In this document: one piece after another, positions 44,449 through 54,209 of the stretch | How positions within the stretch are numbered: position 1 is the stretch's first letter | Layout of the letters: each line of letters begins with the position of its first letter | Translations under genes and position numbers: made by a program | From: an uncultured Treponema sp. | GTDB lineage: Bacteria > Spirochaetota > Spirochaetia > Treponematales > Treponemataceae | Direction of reading: 5' to 3' | NCBI GenBank assembly: GCA_949300145.1 | Contig: CASGDA010000001.1 | Location: 62,001-126,000 of the forward strand | DNA length: 64,000 nt | The notes under the pieces: model-generated | The model's database searches: none | Seen by the model: only the letters and a program-made list of their open reading frames with translations | Told to the model about the DNA's origin: nothing

Positions 44449-44937
44449 TTATTTCTCCTGCAGCAATCTGGCGGTTTCTGTATTCTCGGATATCTTTGAA
44501 AAGACGGACTTGCCGGCGGGATTCCTGCTTTTATCGAAAACCTCCACAGCCTCAAAAAGCTCGGAGGTATACCGGCTCAGCAAGTCAATGTTGGATTTGA
44601 AATTACTCAAAGCCATATCGCGGTAAATTTTCTGAGGGTCATTCACACTCTTCAATCCGGAATTTGACATGGAATTCATGTTCGGAAGGATGGATGTCCT
44701 CACGTCCTTTATAAAAACCGCCATGGCATTTATCTGAAGGTAAAGCTCGTCCAACGGGACGCCGTGTTCGGACAATTCCGATGGATTGTCCGTCAAATCG
44801 GAGATACGCCGGCTGACGGAACTGTCGGAGAAAACCGGAGCCAACAAGGGTCTTATAAACCTGGTTGCGACATTCATGTTAAAATGTTCCGCAAGGCGGA
44901 CAATCATTTCGATAATTACAGGTTCCCGTACAAGCAT
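44449..44937 (-). CDS. Unknown 162-residue helical protein
   Basis: I do not recognise this protein. It is largely alpha-helical, without a signal peptide or membrane span; segments such as LYLQINAMAVFIKDVRTSILPNM and SNIDLLSRYTSELFEAVEVFDKS suggest paired helices. Its ATG lies exactly 6 nt after a perfect TATAAT with TTGTCA 17 bp further up, an unusually clean promoter with no room for a leader, which supports that it is a real gene. It converges with the aminotransferase, 7 nt apart. Confidence 0.72.
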   Translation of the reverse strand: MLVREPVIIEMIVRLAEHFNMNVATRFIRPLLAPVFSDSSVSRRISDLTDNPSELSEHGVPLDELYLQINAMAVFIKDVRTSILPNMNSMSNSGLKSVNDPQKIYRDMALSNFKSNIDLLSRYTSELFEAVEVFDKSRNPAGKSVFSKISENTETARLLQEK

Positions 44938-44943
44938 ATTTTC

Positions 44944-44994
44944 ATTATATCTTTACATTCCGGGATTGACAACCACAAGATTCATCCATAACAT
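44944..44994. promoter_or_regulatory. Divergent leaderless promoters sharing one -35
   Basis: TTGACAA (44966-44972) serves both strands. Minus: TTGTCA-N17-TATAAT (44944-44949), then 6 nt to ATG 44937. Plus: TTGACA-N17-TAACAT (44989-44994), then 9 nt to ATG 45004. Neither gene has a Shine-Dalgarno. Confidence 0.75.
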
Positions 44995-45003
44995 TGGGTT
45001 CCT

Positions 45004-46275
45004 ATGGATAATAAAAAATCTGTTTCTTTGAAACTGAATATTGTTTGTATTTTACTTCAAATTACGGCGATTCTGACGCTTGTTTCATGCGGAATAGGAA
45101 AAAACGAGGTGGCCATCATATGGACCAACCAGAGTGAATTCGCCGCCTACGCGGAAGTTTTCAATACCGAACAGGATGAATTCAAAATAGCCGTGGAATA
45201 CCGGAAGAATCCGGCGGAAGAACTCCTGTCCGCAGAGGACCTGCCTGATATTGTGGTGGGGCCGTGGATAAAAGGGGAAAAAACCCGCTCAAAACTCGTC
45301 CCCATGACTTACCTATTCAACGGCAGAAAACTTGACGGCAATATTTTCTACAGGTCTCTCCTGGACTTGGGAAACATAAGGGGCGAACAGTTTTCCCTTC
45401 CCGTCAGCTTCAATATGCCCGCGCTGATTTTTTCCCGTGAGCACAGCCTGATGATGCCCAATTCATTCACCGTTTCTTTTAACGACATAAAGAATTTATC
45501 CAAAGAATTCAATATATATGAAAACGGCGCATATACCCGCATGGCTTTTTCACCCCACTGGGAACCTGATTTTCTATACCTTACGGCACAGCTGATGAAT
45601 GTCAGTTTCCAGGAATCCGCGAATTTATTTTCATGGAATGAAAAGAACCTGAGGGACACGCTGATATTCCTCTCCGACTGGGAAAGGGACGTAAACACAT
45701 CCGTCCTGATTGCCGAGGATTTCAAATTCAAGTACTTGTATGATCCGCCTGAACGTCTTGTGAGCGGCGGCAGAAATCTCTTCTATCATATTTATTCCAA
45801 CGACCTTTTCCCCGGCCCCCAGGACAAGCTAAAACAAATTGACTTCCGCTGGCCTGTCCATAACGGGCAGATTCCGCTGAAAGATGAAATCATTTACCTG
45901 GGGATATGCCGGAAAGCGAACCGCAAGGACGCCGCGAACGCCTTTGTCACATGGTTCTTCAATGAAGAAACCCAGATGAAGCTCCTGCAATACAGCGCTT
46001 CCGTAGGCTTGACGGAGAACTCCTTCGGAATTTCCGACGGCTTTTCCGCCTTAAAATCCGTAAACGAAAAAATCTTCCCCCTCTATTATCCGGAGCTTCT
46101 CGGAAAGACCCCGGGCGAAAACCAGCTTAAAACACCTCATATACTTCCAAACAACTGGGAAGAATTGAAGGAAGAAATCGTCATACCCTTTTTAGCCGAA
46201 AGTACCTCGGGAATCCCGAAAGAAGAGGTTGAATCACTGGACTCCCGGGTTCAAGACTGGATGAGAAACCGCTGA
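45004..46275 (+). CDS. Orphan ABC-type solute-binding lipoprotein
   Basis: The 423-residue protein has a signal peptide with lipobox TLVSC (Cys about residue 29) and the layout of a family 1 (sugar-type) extracellular binding protein: IIWTNQSEFAAYAEVFN, LPDIVVGPWI, QFSLPVSFNMPALIFSRE and AANAFVTWFFNEETQ. No permease or ATPase gene is adjacent, so it works with a distant transporter or as a sensor partner. The ATG has a -10 box 9 nt upstream and no Shine-Dalgarno. Confidence 0.82.
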   Translation: MDNKKSVSLKLNIVCILLQITAILTLVSCGIGKNEVAIIWTNQSEFAAYAEVFNTEQDEFKIAVEYRKNPAEELLSAEDLPDIVVGPWIKGEKTRSKLVPMTYLFNGRKLDGNIFYRSLLDLGNIRGEQFSLPVSFNMPALIFSREHSLMMPNSFTVSFNDIKNLSKEFNIYENGAYTRMAFSPHWEPDFLYLTAQLMNVSFQESANLFSWNEKNLRDTLIFLSDWERDVNTSVLIAEDFKFKYLYDPPERLVSGGRNLFYHIYSNDLFPGPQDKLKQIDFRWPVHNGQIPLKDEIIYLGICRKANRKDAANAFVTWFFNEETQMKLLQYSASVGLTENSFGISDGFSALKSVNEKIFPLYYPELLGKTPGENQLKTPHILPNNWEELKEEIVIPFLAESTSGIPKEEVESLDSRVQDWMRNR

Positions 46276-46346
46276 CGGGTAAAACAGATTAAAAAAGGGT
46301 AAAATCCGCCGTTTTCCTTCCGATAATTTAAACGGAGGGTTCGGAA

Positions 46347-46751
46347 ATGTTTTCTAATTTAGGGGCACTTAGAAACACATCTTACAGCATCCTTTCCTCA
46401 GTATCCGCAGGCGGAAGAGCCTATGTCCCGGTAAACCCCAACCAGTATGTATATTCCCAGTTCAAGTATGTAGCCGGAGTTCCGGCGGAAGAAGGAAGCC
46501 GCGGAGTCCCGTTAACAAAACTGAAAATACTCAACACAATAATAGACCAGCTCGTGACGATGAAAGACAGCAAAGCAAACGCCGAGCTCAAAGGAAAAAA
46601 CCTTCTGCCGGAAGGGCTTGATGAAACGCAGATTGACGCCCTGATTGAAAAATACCAGAGCGAAGTACGCTCCGCGATAACCAGCTTCAGCAACACCGCT
46701 TACAAACCGCCGATGCCGGAAGCGGGGACGCTTTTAAGCATGACGGCTTAG
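46347..46751 (+). CDS. Unknown 134-residue protein
   Basis: The family is not recognised. The protein lacks a signal peptide and begins MFSNLGALRNTSYSILSSVS, then a Tyr/Pro/Val segment (YVPVNPNQYVYSQF), a helical middle and a Pro-rich end. The look is of a small structural or flagellar-associated protein, but that is a guess. The start is firm: ACGGAGGG lies 7-8 nt before the ATG. Confidence 0.7.
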   Translation: MFSNLGALRNTSYSILSSVSAGGRAYVPVNPNQYVYSQFKYVAGVPAEEGSRGVPLTKLKILNTIIDQLVTMKDSKANAELKGKNLLPEGLDETQIDALIEKYQSEVRSAITSFSNTAYKPPMPEAGTLLSMTA

Positions 46752-46823
46752 CCCAAAACGCGGCTTCCGCGGCCGGTTAAAGTCATTCTGACCAGAGGTC
46801 ACTGCCGGAGGATTACAGGGCAA

Positions 46824-48953
46824 TCAGCCTTCATCCCCGGTTTGTTCCGTCTGCGCGGGGGCTTTCACAAGAGGATCATTGTTTTCTTCCGCAATAGCAC
46901 GGATGACAGCTAAAAGTTCCTCGGAGGTACCAGCCGCGGTCATTTTTTCTATGGAGTCCGGATCCCGCAGGATATAGCTCATCGCTGAAAGCAGCAGGAT
47001 ATGGGGAGAAGAAGCCTTTTTCGGGGAAACAATCATGGCAAAAAACCTGCTCGGCTCTCCGTCAATCGAACCGAAATCAATGCCTTCCGGTTTCAAGCCG
47101 ATTGCGATACAGGTACCGACAACACCGTCAGACTTTGCGTGCGGCAAGGCTATCCCATGCTGCATTCCGGTACTCATGCTGTTTTCCCTGAAGAGAATGT
47201 CCGATAAAACCATCTGCCAATCCCTGACCCGGCCTGAATTTGCAAGAAGCATGACCAGATCCCGGATAATCTCTTCTTTTGTGTTTCCTTTCAGATTTGT
47301 GGAAAGCACCTGGGGAGAAAGCAGGGCGAGGACATCTTTGTAGGAACGGCTTTTCTCCACCGGTTCCATGATGGAAAACTTGAGGGGATCGCACTGTTCC
47401 TTCAAGCATCCCAGGGAATCGCTCAACCGGATTACAACTTCATAAACTGAATTTTTTACAAAAGCGGCATCCTCCACCGCGGTTTCTATCTTAACGAGGG
47501 ACTCGGTTTCTGTTATGGACAGGGAAATATCACCCTTTCTGGCCTGGGAAAGACCTTCGTCGATATTCATCATCTGGACATAGAAACCTTCGCTGCGCAA
47601 ATCCTTCAAAAGCATATCCACCACAAGATCCGCGATTTCATCGGATCCGAAATCCCACTCGAAGGAAACATTTCCAGAATCCTTTGTCTCTTTTTTAGTG
47701 CCGCGGCCTGGAATTGAAAGTGCCGCCCCCAGAACAGGAGGTGCGACAATAGTGGTTATCAGGGTCATCAGAATCGCGACACCGAACATCCGCTCGTCAA
47801 GAATGCCCGCCGTCAGTCCTATTCCGGCTATAATAAGGGCGACCTCTCCACGGGGAACCATTCCGCATCCGATACGGAGGGCACCCTTCATGTTGAAACC
47901 GAGAAGAATTGACGGCAACCCGCATCCAAGGATTTTTGCGATAATTGCAATAAAAGTATAAATAAATCCGAAAATAAGTATTTCCTTTGAGGCCAGAACA
48001 CCGACATTAACCTGCATACCCATCACGGCGAAAAACAGGGGGACAAAAAAATCATAAAGCCCGCGGATGCGTTCCTGGATAATCGCGGCGATATCCGTGC
48101 TTGAAAGGGATAATCCCGTTATATAGGCACCGATAATCATTGCCAGTCCCTGCTTCTGGAAGAAGCCCCCCAAAAGCAACGCAAGTCCCAATGCGCAGAC
48201 TGAAAAATCATAGGAATGTTTGAATAATTTCAGGAAAGCCGCTATTTTCTTTGAAAAAATAAGCCCCAACGCGGTGAAAGCCAGCCATATACCGAAAGCT
48301 TTGGCGGCGATTCCCGCAATGGCCGCACCGTCCACGGAAGCCCCGCTGGAATTCAGGACGGATACAATTCCCATGACAACCGCAAGAAGGATTATGCCAA
48401 GAACATCGTCAAAAACGGCGGAGGCAAGGATTGTAACACCTTCCGGGGAATCCATTTTCCGCTTGTCGGACAGGATACGCGCGGTAATACCCACGGAAGT
48501 CGCCGTGGACATTATGCCGAGAAACAAACAGCGTGTGTCCATAAAATCAGTGTTAAAAAGCCACATGGCCGTCAAATCCCCGAGCACGAAGGAAAAAGCC
48601 ACCCCGCCCACACCTATTATCCCGCCGGCGACGGAATAACGCAGGAAAAGCTTCAAATCCGTTTCCAAACCAGAAGCGAAAAGCAGTATAATGGAAGCCA
48701 CCATCGAAAAACTGTAGAGTTCAGGAGATACAGCCAGAGATTCGGAATTGACGGGGAAAAAACCTGAGGGGAATCCGGGCAGGGGAATCGAACCGAGGGC
48801 ATAAGGCCCTATAATTATCCCGGAAATCAATTCACCTAAAACAGAAGAAACCCCGACTTTCTTGGCTAAATTACCGCCCAACCTAGCCACAAACAGAATG
48901 ACTCCGATTTGCAGTACAAGATTTGTAACCAGTCCTGTTATATCTGACTCCAT
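46824..48953 (-). CDS. Cation:proton antiporter fused to a PTS EIIA-type domain
   Basis: The 709-residue protein has a CPA2/KefB-type antiporter domain of about 12 spans (about 1-405; GELISGIIIGPYALG, TSVGITARILSDKRK, AVFDDVLGIILLAVV with the paired acidic residues). A linker (about 410-540) with a ferredoxin-like pattern follows, then an EIIA-Fru/Ntr domain (about 550-690) whose phosphorylatable His lies in GIALPHAKSDGV. Phosphate status of a PTS may therefore gate ion exchange. ATG 48953 has GGAGG about 8 nt upstream; ATG 48974 is less likely. Confidence 0.88.
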   Translation of the reverse strand: MESDITGLVTNLVLQIGVILFVARLGGNLAKKVGVSSVLGELISGIIIGPYALGSIPLPGFPSGFFPVNSESLAVSPELYSFSMVASIILLFASGLETDLKLFLRYSVAGGIIGVGGVAFSFVLGDLTAMWLFNTDFMDTRCLFLGIMSTATSVGITARILSDKRKMDSPEGVTILASAVFDDVLGIILLAVVMGIVSVLNSSGASVDGAAIAGIAAKAFGIWLAFTALGLIFSKKIAAFLKLFKHSYDFSVCALGLALLLGGFFQKQGLAMIIGAYITGLSLSSTDIAAIIQERIRGLYDFFVPLFFAVMGMQVNVGVLASKEILIFGFIYTFIAIIAKILGCGLPSILLGFNMKGALRIGCGMVPRGEVALIIAGIGLTAGILDERMFGVAILMTLITTIVAPPVLGAALSIPGRGTKKETKDSGNVSFEWDFGSDEIADLVVDMLLKDLRSEGFYVQMMNIDEGLSQARKGDISLSITETESLVKIETAVEDAAFVKNSVYEVVIRLSDSLGCLKEQCDPLKFSIMEPVEKSRSYKDVLALLSPQVLSTNLKGNTKEEIIRDLVMLLANSGRVRDWQMVLSDILFRENSMSTGMQHGIALPHAKSDGVVGTCIAIGLKPEGIDFGSIDGEPSRFFAMIVSPKKASSPHILLLSAMSYILRDPDSIEKMTAAGTSEELLAVIRAIAEENNDPLVKAPAQTEQTGDEG

Positions 48954-48979
48954 ATTTACAGCCTCCAAAACCAAAGAAG

Positions 48980-49008
48980 ATTATATGATTTTTACAAATC
49001 ATATGCAA
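48980..49008 (-). promoter_or_regulatory. Antiporter promoter with built-in inverted repeat
   Basis: On the minus strand, TTGCAT (49003-49008), 17 bp, TATAAT (48980-48985). The spacer is almost wholly a perfect inverted repeat, ATATGATTT-N4-AAATCATAT (48983-49004), overlapping both hexamers. It has the size and placement of a repressor operator. Confidence 0.72.
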
Positions 49009-49036
49009 CAATAGGGACAGGACTAAGGTTATCTGC

Positions 49037-49065
49037 TTGTATTAAATTTGAAAAAAGGATATATT
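49037..49065 (+). promoter_or_regulatory. PEPCK gene promoter
   Basis: TTGTAT (49037-49042), 17 bp, TATATT (49060-49065). The predicted start near 49072 gives a leader of about 51 nt ending with ACGGAGG. Confidence 0.65.
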
Positions 49066-49122
49066 TAGAACACAGCTTTAGAAAGTTAAAGTTGGAACTG
49101 TCAAATTTTTACGGAGGAAAAC

Positions 49123-50949
49123 ATGACAATAAATGACATCAAACATCCCAAAGTAAAAGCCTGGGTAGAAGAAGTTGCAAAGATGTGCCAGCCGGATGAA
49201 GTTTACGTATGCGATGGTTCAAAAGCTGAATACGACAGACTTATGAAAAAATGCGTTGACGCAGGTCTTGCCATTCCTTTAAAGAAAAAACCGAACAGCT
49301 TCCTGTTCAGATCCCTTCCTTCCGATGTAGCCCGTGTTGAAGACAGGACTTATATTGCCAGTAAAACAGAAGAAGGAGCCGGTCCCACAAACCACTGGAT
49401 TGATCCTGTCCAGCTTAAATCAACAATGACCGGCCTTTATACAGGCTGCATGAAAGGACGCACAATGTACGTTATTCCGTTCAGCATGGGTCCTGTGGGT
49501 TCAAAAATCGCCAAAAACGGTATTGAAATAACAGATTCAGAATACGTTGTCTGCAACATGGATATCATGACACGTGTGGGAACAAAGGTTCTTGACGTTC
49601 TTGGAACGGACGGTGAATTCGTACCCTGTCTTCATTCTGTAGGAAAGCCCCTGGCTGAAGGAGAAAGCGACAACGGAGTATGGCCCTGCGCTGATATGGA
49701 GCACAAGTATATCTCCCACTTCCCGGAAGAAAGGCTTATCTGGTCCTATGGTTCCGGATACGGCGGAAACGCCCTTCTCGGCAAAAAGTGCTTTGCCCTC
49801 CGCATCGCATCTGTTCTTGCCCGTGATGAAGGCTGGCTTGCCGAACACATGCTTATCCTGAAGCTCACAAACCCTGAAGGAAAGGTGAAATACATTACAG
49901 GAGCTTTCCCCTCTGCCTGCGGAAAAACGAACCTCGCGATGCTTATCCCGACTATCCCCGGCTGGAAGGTCGAGACAATCGGTGATGACATCGCCTGGAT
50001 GAAATTCGGTGACGACGGAAGACTCTATGCAATCAACCCCGAGGCCGGATTCTTCGGCGTTGCTCCCGGGACATCAGAGCAGTCAAACAAAAACGCCCTT
50101 GAAGCGGCTTCCAGGAACACAATCTTCACAAACTGCGCGCTTACAGAAGACGGCGACATCTGGTGGGAGCAGATCGGATATCCCGCGAAAGGAAAACTCG
50201 TTGACTGGAAAGGCCAGACACGTGACGCCCTTCCCAAGGATAAATCCCCCAAGGGAGAGGAATTCGCTCATCCGAACGCCCGCTTTACAGCTCCGGCCAA
50301 CCAGTGCCCCTGTATCGCCAGTGAATGGGAAGATCCCAAAGGCGTTCCGATTTCCGCGTTCCTGTTCGGCGGCCGCCGTCCGTCCACAATTCCTCTGGTA
50401 CACCAGAGCCGCGACTGGAACCACGGTGTATTCCTCGGTTCAATCGTCGGTTCGGAAGTAACAGCGGCTGTCATTTCCGACCAGGTGGGACAGGTTCGCC
50501 GCGACCCCTTCGCAATGCTGCCTTTCTGCGGATACAACATGGGCGATTACTTCCAGCACTGGATTAACATCGGAAAGAAGTCAACCGCAGACAAGCTTCC
50601 GAAAATCTTCTATGTCAACTGGTTCCGCAAAGACGCAGACGGCAACTTCATGTGGCCCGGTTACGGTGACAACAGCCGTGTTCTGGCATGGATTTTCGAC
50701 CGCTGCGACAACAAGGACAACTACATTGACACCGCAATCGGATTCATGCCCAAAGAAGGCGCGATCAATACAAGCGGCCTCGATGTGACGGATGAAACAA
50801 TGAAAGCCATCACCTCCGTGGACAAAGAAGGATGGCTCAAGGAAATAAAGGATATCCGCGAGAAACACTATCCGAAATTCGGTTCTCACCTGCCGAAAGA
50901 ATTGAGCGAGCAGCTTGATATCCTTGAGAAGAACCTGAATGCGATTTAA
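49123..50949 (+). CDS. pckG: GTP-dependent phosphoenolpyruvate carboxykinase
   Basis: The 608-residue enzyme interconverts oxaloacetate and PEP using GTP/GDP; in fermenting bacteria it often runs toward oxaloacetate, conserving energy. Signatures are [17 protein letters not shown], the mobile P-loop [11 protein letters not shown] with the active-site Cys, [10 protein letters not shown] and [14 protein letters not shown]. The length is typical of the GTP class. ACGGAGG lies 6 nt before the ATG. It is monocistronic with its own terminator, and lies near the PEP-related PTS domain of the divergent antiporter. Confidence 0.97.
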   Translation: MTINDIKHPKVKAWVEEVAKMCQPDEVYVCDGSKAEYDRLMKKCVDAGLAIPLKKKPNSFLFRSLPSDVARVEDRTYIASKTEEGAGPTNHWIDPVQLKSTMTGLYTGCMKGRTMYVIPFSMGPVGSKIAKNGIEITDSEYVVCNMDIMTRVGTKVLDVLGTDGEFVPCLHSVGKPLAEGESDNGVWPCADMEHKYISHFPEERLIWSYGSGYGGNALLGKKCFALRIASVLARDEGWLAEHMLILKLTNPEGKVKYITGAFPSACGKTNLAMLIPTIPGWKVETIGDDIAWMKFGDDGRLYAINPEAGFFGVAPGTSEQSNKNALEAASRNTIFTNCALTEDGDIWWEQIGYPAKGKLVDWKGQTRDALPKDKSPKGEEFAHPNARFTAPANQCPCIASEWEDPKGVPISAFLFGGRRPSTIPLVHQSRDWNHGVFLGSIVGSEVTAAVISDQVGQVRRDPFAMLPFCGYNMGDYFQHWINIGKKSTADKLPKIFYVNWFRKDADGNFMWPGYGDNSRVLAWIFDRCDNKDNYIDTAIGFMPKEGAINTSGLDVTDETMKAITSVDKEGWLKEIKDIREKHYPKFGSHLPKELSEQLDILEKNLNAI

Positions 50950-50974
50950 TCCCGGATAAAGGGATTCCGCAGAG

Positions 50975-50999
50975 GCTGCCCTCCGGGGCAGCTTTTTTT
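50975..50999 (+). terminator. Terminator of the PEPCK gene
   Basis: GCTGCCC and GGGCAGC form a 7-bp stem with a TCCG loop, followed by seven T. Confidence 0.93.
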
Positions 51000-51051
51000 A
51001 TCCGGGAAAGAAACCGTAAATACGGAAAGACAACAAAACAGGAGGACAGGC

Positions 51052-52449
51052 ATGAAAAAAGAAAAAACAAAGACCTACGAAATTGACATGACATCAGGAC
51101 CTCTTTTGAAAAAAATGCTTGTCTTCGCCGTTCCTCTCATGGGCTCCAGTATCCTCCAGCTTTTATTCAATGCGGCGGATATAATTGTCGTGGGACGGTT
51201 CGCAGGGGATAATTCACTTGCGGCTGTAGGTTCCACAAGCGCATTAATCAACCTTATGGTCAACCTTTTTGTGGGCCTGTCTGTGGGGGCGAACGTAATA
51301 ACCGCCAAATATTTCGGAGCCAGAAAAAACAACGATATAAGTGCGGCTGTCCACACATCTATAACAATAGGCATATACAGCGGAATCATCCTGACCGTTG
51401 CAGGTATCGCCGGTGCCAGGAAAATACTTGTCTGGATGCAGACCCCGGAAGAAGTGATAGGTCTGGCGTCCCTGTACCTGCGGGTTTACTTCCTGGGCAT
51501 AACAGCCACAATGGTGTACAATTTCGGAAGCGCTGTTCTAAGGGCGGTTGGGGACACAAAACGGCCTCTGTATTACCTGTTTTTATCAGGCGTCATAAAC
51601 GTAATATTGAACCTGATTTTTGTGATTCCGCTGAAACTTGACGTGGCTGGCGTCGCATTGGCGACAAGTATTTCCCAGTGCATAGCGGCGTTTCTCGTCA
51701 TACGCTGCCTGATGAATGAAAAAGAGCCCATGCGACTTAACCTGCGCAAACTCCGGATAGACGCAAGCCATTTCGGCCGGATCCTGCGGATAGGACTGCC
51801 AGCAGGATTCCAGGGTATCCTCTTTTCATTTTCAAACGTGATAATCCAGTCCTCCGTGAACTCCTTCGGCGCGGTAATTGTGGCGGGAAATTCAGCCGGA
51901 ATGAACATAGAAGGATTTGTGTACGTGGCGATGAATGCCTTTTACCAGACAGCCATTTCATTCTGCAGCCAGAATTACGGTTCCGGCAATTTGAAGCGCA
52001 TACGGAAAATAACGGTTACAGCCCAGCTATGCGTTATCGCCGTGGGGATTATTTCCAGCAATCTGGTCATATTGTTCAGCAGGGAACTGCTGTCCTTCTA
52101 CACATCCAATCCCGATGTGATTGACGCGGGGGTTGTACGGCTGTCCTATGTTGTCCGGTGGTACGCCCTGTGCGGCATGATGGAAGTGATGGTCGGCGCC
52201 CTGAGGGGCATAGGCTATTCGATACTCCCGATGATTGTTTCCCTGATAGGAGCATGCGGATTGCGGCTGCTTTGGCTGGCGACGGTTTTTCAAATTCCCC
52301 GGTTCAACAAAATTGAAACCGTGTACCTGTCATATCCGTTATCCTGGGCCATTACATTCCTCGCCCATCTTGTATGCTTCATCATTGTTGAAAAAACCGT
52401 GCGCAAAAAGTTCGCCGGAACAGAAGAACCGCGGAATCTCCCGGATTAA
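51052..52449 (+). CDS. MATE-family efflux transporter
   Basis: The 465-residue protein has 12 membrane segments in two halves. The start, GPLLKKMLVFAVPLMGSSILQLLFN followed by ADIIVVGRFAG, and the later NFGSAVLRAVGDTKRPLYYL are typical of MATE (NorM/DinF) exporters, which use H+ or Na+ gradients to remove cationic drugs or metabolites. GGAGG lies 7 nt before the ATG. Its 3' end overlaps the convergent era gene by 4 bp. Confidence 0.93.
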   Translation: MKKEKTKTYEIDMTSGPLLKKMLVFAVPLMGSSILQLLFNAADIIVVGRFAGDNSLAAVGSTSALINLMVNLFVGLSVGANVITAKYFGARKNNDISAAVHTSITIGIYSGIILTVAGIAGARKILVWMQTPEEVIGLASLYLRVYFLGITATMVYNFGSAVLRAVGDTKRPLYYLFLSGVINVILNLIFVIPLKLDVAGVALATSISQCIAAFLVIRCLMNEKEPMRLNLRKLRIDASHFGRILRIGLPAGFQGILFSFSNVIIQSSVNSFGAVIVAGNSAGMNIEGFVYVAMNAFYQTAISFCSQNYGSGNLKRIRKITVTAQLCVIAVGIISSNLVILFSRELLSFYTSNPDVIDAGVVRLSYVVRWYALCGMMEVMVGALRGIGYSILPMIVSLIGACGLRLLWLATVFQIPRFNKIETVYLSYPLSWAITFLAHLVCFIIVEKTVRKKFAGTEEPRNLPD

Positions 52450-53366
52450 TTGAATCTTTTGATCAGGGAATCCTTCTGCCGCCAGTTTTTATTGACCTTC
52501 ACCTGAAGATCGAGGATTACATAATACGGGAATATTTTCCTAAAATCCGCGGTGCTTTCTTCTTTGATTTTCCTGATCATGGAAGCACCCCTCCCGATTA
52601 AAACCGCCTTCTGGGATTCCCTCTCAGCGACAAGGAAGGCCCGGACAAACAGCTCTTTGCCGTTCCTTTTCATTTCCATATCTGAAATCTCAACATAAAC
52701 TGAATGGGGTATTTCATCACGGGTATTGAGCATAACCTTTTCCCGGATTATCTCCGCAATCCGGAAATCAACTTCCTGATCCGTATAAAAGTCAACAGGA
52801 TAAAGCGGCTGCCCCTCGGGAACCATCAGAATCAGGGAATCCAGAAGAGCCTGTGTATTTTCACCGGTTTTCGCGGAGACTTCAAATATGCGGTAAGAAG
52901 GAATGTCAGGCAGAACCTTTTCAATATACAGCCTTACAAAACCGGAGGAGGCCCTGGGACAGTCGGTTTTATTCACGGCGATAATCACACGGGAAGAAAA
53001 ATCCTTCACAAGTTCAGATACAGATTCCTCTTCCTGCCCCGGAGACCTTGTTGAATCAATCACATATAAAATACAGTCCGATTCAACAAGCCTGTCCCTG
53101 GATATTGCCTGAAGTTTCAGATTCAGTTTTTTATCGGAATCATGGTATCCGGGAGTGTCAATGAAAATAATCTGGCTGCCGGAATAATTCACGATTCCGC
53201 GGATTGAGTTTCTGGTTGTCTGCGGAGCAGGAGAAACAATCGAAACTTTAGCCCCGCATATTTTATTGATCAGGGTGGACTTCCCTGAAGAAGGCCGTCC
53301 GATGACCGCCACCGTGCCGCATCTTGCGCCGGAAGCGGGGGAAACTTCCTGCCCGTCAACCGGCAT
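52446..53366 (-). CDS. era: GTPase Era
   Basis: The 306-residue protein has a G domain (G1 GRPSSGKST, switch region PQTTRNSIRGI, G3 DTPGYH, G4 NKTDC) and a C-terminal KH domain with RKIFPYYVILDLQVKVNKNWR. Era binds the 3' end of 16S rRNA and is needed for 30S maturation. Its start lies inside the end of rnfB (11-nt overlap), so it is the last gene of the rnf operon, an unusual partner. Confidence 0.95.
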   Translation of the reverse strand: MPVDGQEVSPASGARCGTVAVIGRPSSGKSTLINKICGAKVSIVSPAPQTTRNSIRGIVNYSGSQIIFIDTPGYHDSDKKLNLKLQAISRDRLVESDCILYVIDSTRSPGQEEESVSELVKDFSSRVIIAVNKTDCPRASSGFVRLYIEKVLPDIPSYRIFEVSAKTGENTQALLDSLILMVPEGQPLYPVDFYTDQEVDFRIAEIIREKVMLNTRDEIPHSVYVEISDMEMKRNGKELFVRAFLVAERESQKAVLIGRGASMIRKIKEESTADFRKIFPYYVILDLQVKVNKNWRQKDSLIKRFN

Positions 53367-54201
53367 AAACTTCCGCCGCGACGGGTTCGCCGCTTTTCAC
53401 AATATCCTCAATAAGGGAAAGAGCCCCGGTGGGACAACCCTTCACGCATTCACCGCAGGAATCACAAAGGGAATAATCCACAACGGGAAGTCCGCTGTCC
53501 ATGGAAATAGCATGGGTATGGCACTGACGGCTGCATTTCCCGCATTTTATGCAGGCGGCCTTACAGTCCTTGAGGAGTCTGGGTTTGTTCTGGTTATGGC
53601 AGGAACAAAGAAGAAGAGCCCCCTTCGAGGATGTTGAAACAAGCGAAAGGATTTTCTGGGGACAGGCTGAAACACAGACTCCGCAGCCGGTGCATTTCCC
53701 GAAATCAATTTCGGGAAGTCCGTTTTCCGAAATTTTCACCGCACCGAAAAGACACGCCGCTTCACAATCCCCGAACCCGATGCAACCATAGTCACAGAGT
53801 TTTGTACCGTAAACGGAGAGCTTCGCCCCGCGGCATGTTTTAACCCCCACATAAACAGCCTTGTCCGAAGTTTTTTCACGTGAACCGCGGCAAAGCAAAA
53901 CAGAAACCTTCCGGTCAGCGGAGGCGGAAACACCCATTATCTTTCCGACGGCGGCGGCGACAGAAGGACCTCCGGCGGTACAGGCTGTGACAGGAGCGTC
54001 ACCCGCGGCAATAGCGGCGGCGAGTCCGTCGCAGCCGGGGAAACCGCATCCTCCGCAATTGGCTCCGGGAAGAGCGTCCCTTATATCAGATACAGTCTGA
54101 TCCACCTCAACATGAAAAACCTTTTTGAAAACACCCAGCAGGAGCCCGAGAAGGAAAGCGAGTACAAGCGAAACAAGCAGAGTGGAAACGATAATATTCA
54201 T
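53356..54201 (-). CDS. rnfB: Rnf complex ferredoxin subunit RnfB
   Basis: The 281-residue protein has an N-terminal membrane anchor (about 5-25), the four-Cys domain (NCGGCGFPGCDG), and several ferredoxin-type clusters (CTGCGVCVSACP, CIKCGKCSRQC, CDSCGECVKGCP). RnfB takes electrons from ferredoxin and passes them toward RnfC and NAD+, while the complex pumps Na+ or H+. It sits 8 nt after rnfA. Confidence 0.96.
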   Translation of the reverse strand: MNIIVSTLLVSLVLAFLLGLLLGVFKKVFHVEVDQTVSDIRDALPGANCGGCGFPGCDGLAAAIAAGDAPVTACTAGGPSVAAAVGKIMGVSASADRKVSVLLCRGSREKTSDKAVYVGVKTCRGAKLSVYGTKLCDYGCIGFGDCEAACLFGAVKISENGLPEIDFGKCTGCGVCVSACPQKILSLVSTSSKGALLLCSCHNQNKPRLLKDCKAACIKCGKCSRQCHTHAISMDSGLPVVDYSLCDSCGECVKGCPTGALSLIEDIVKSGEPVAAEVYAG

Positions 54202-54209
54202 TTTTCCCC

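Noticed and set aside
45004-46275. Complete ABC importer operon around the solute-binding lipoprotein
   Set aside because: The neighbouring genes encode no permease or ATPase subunits.
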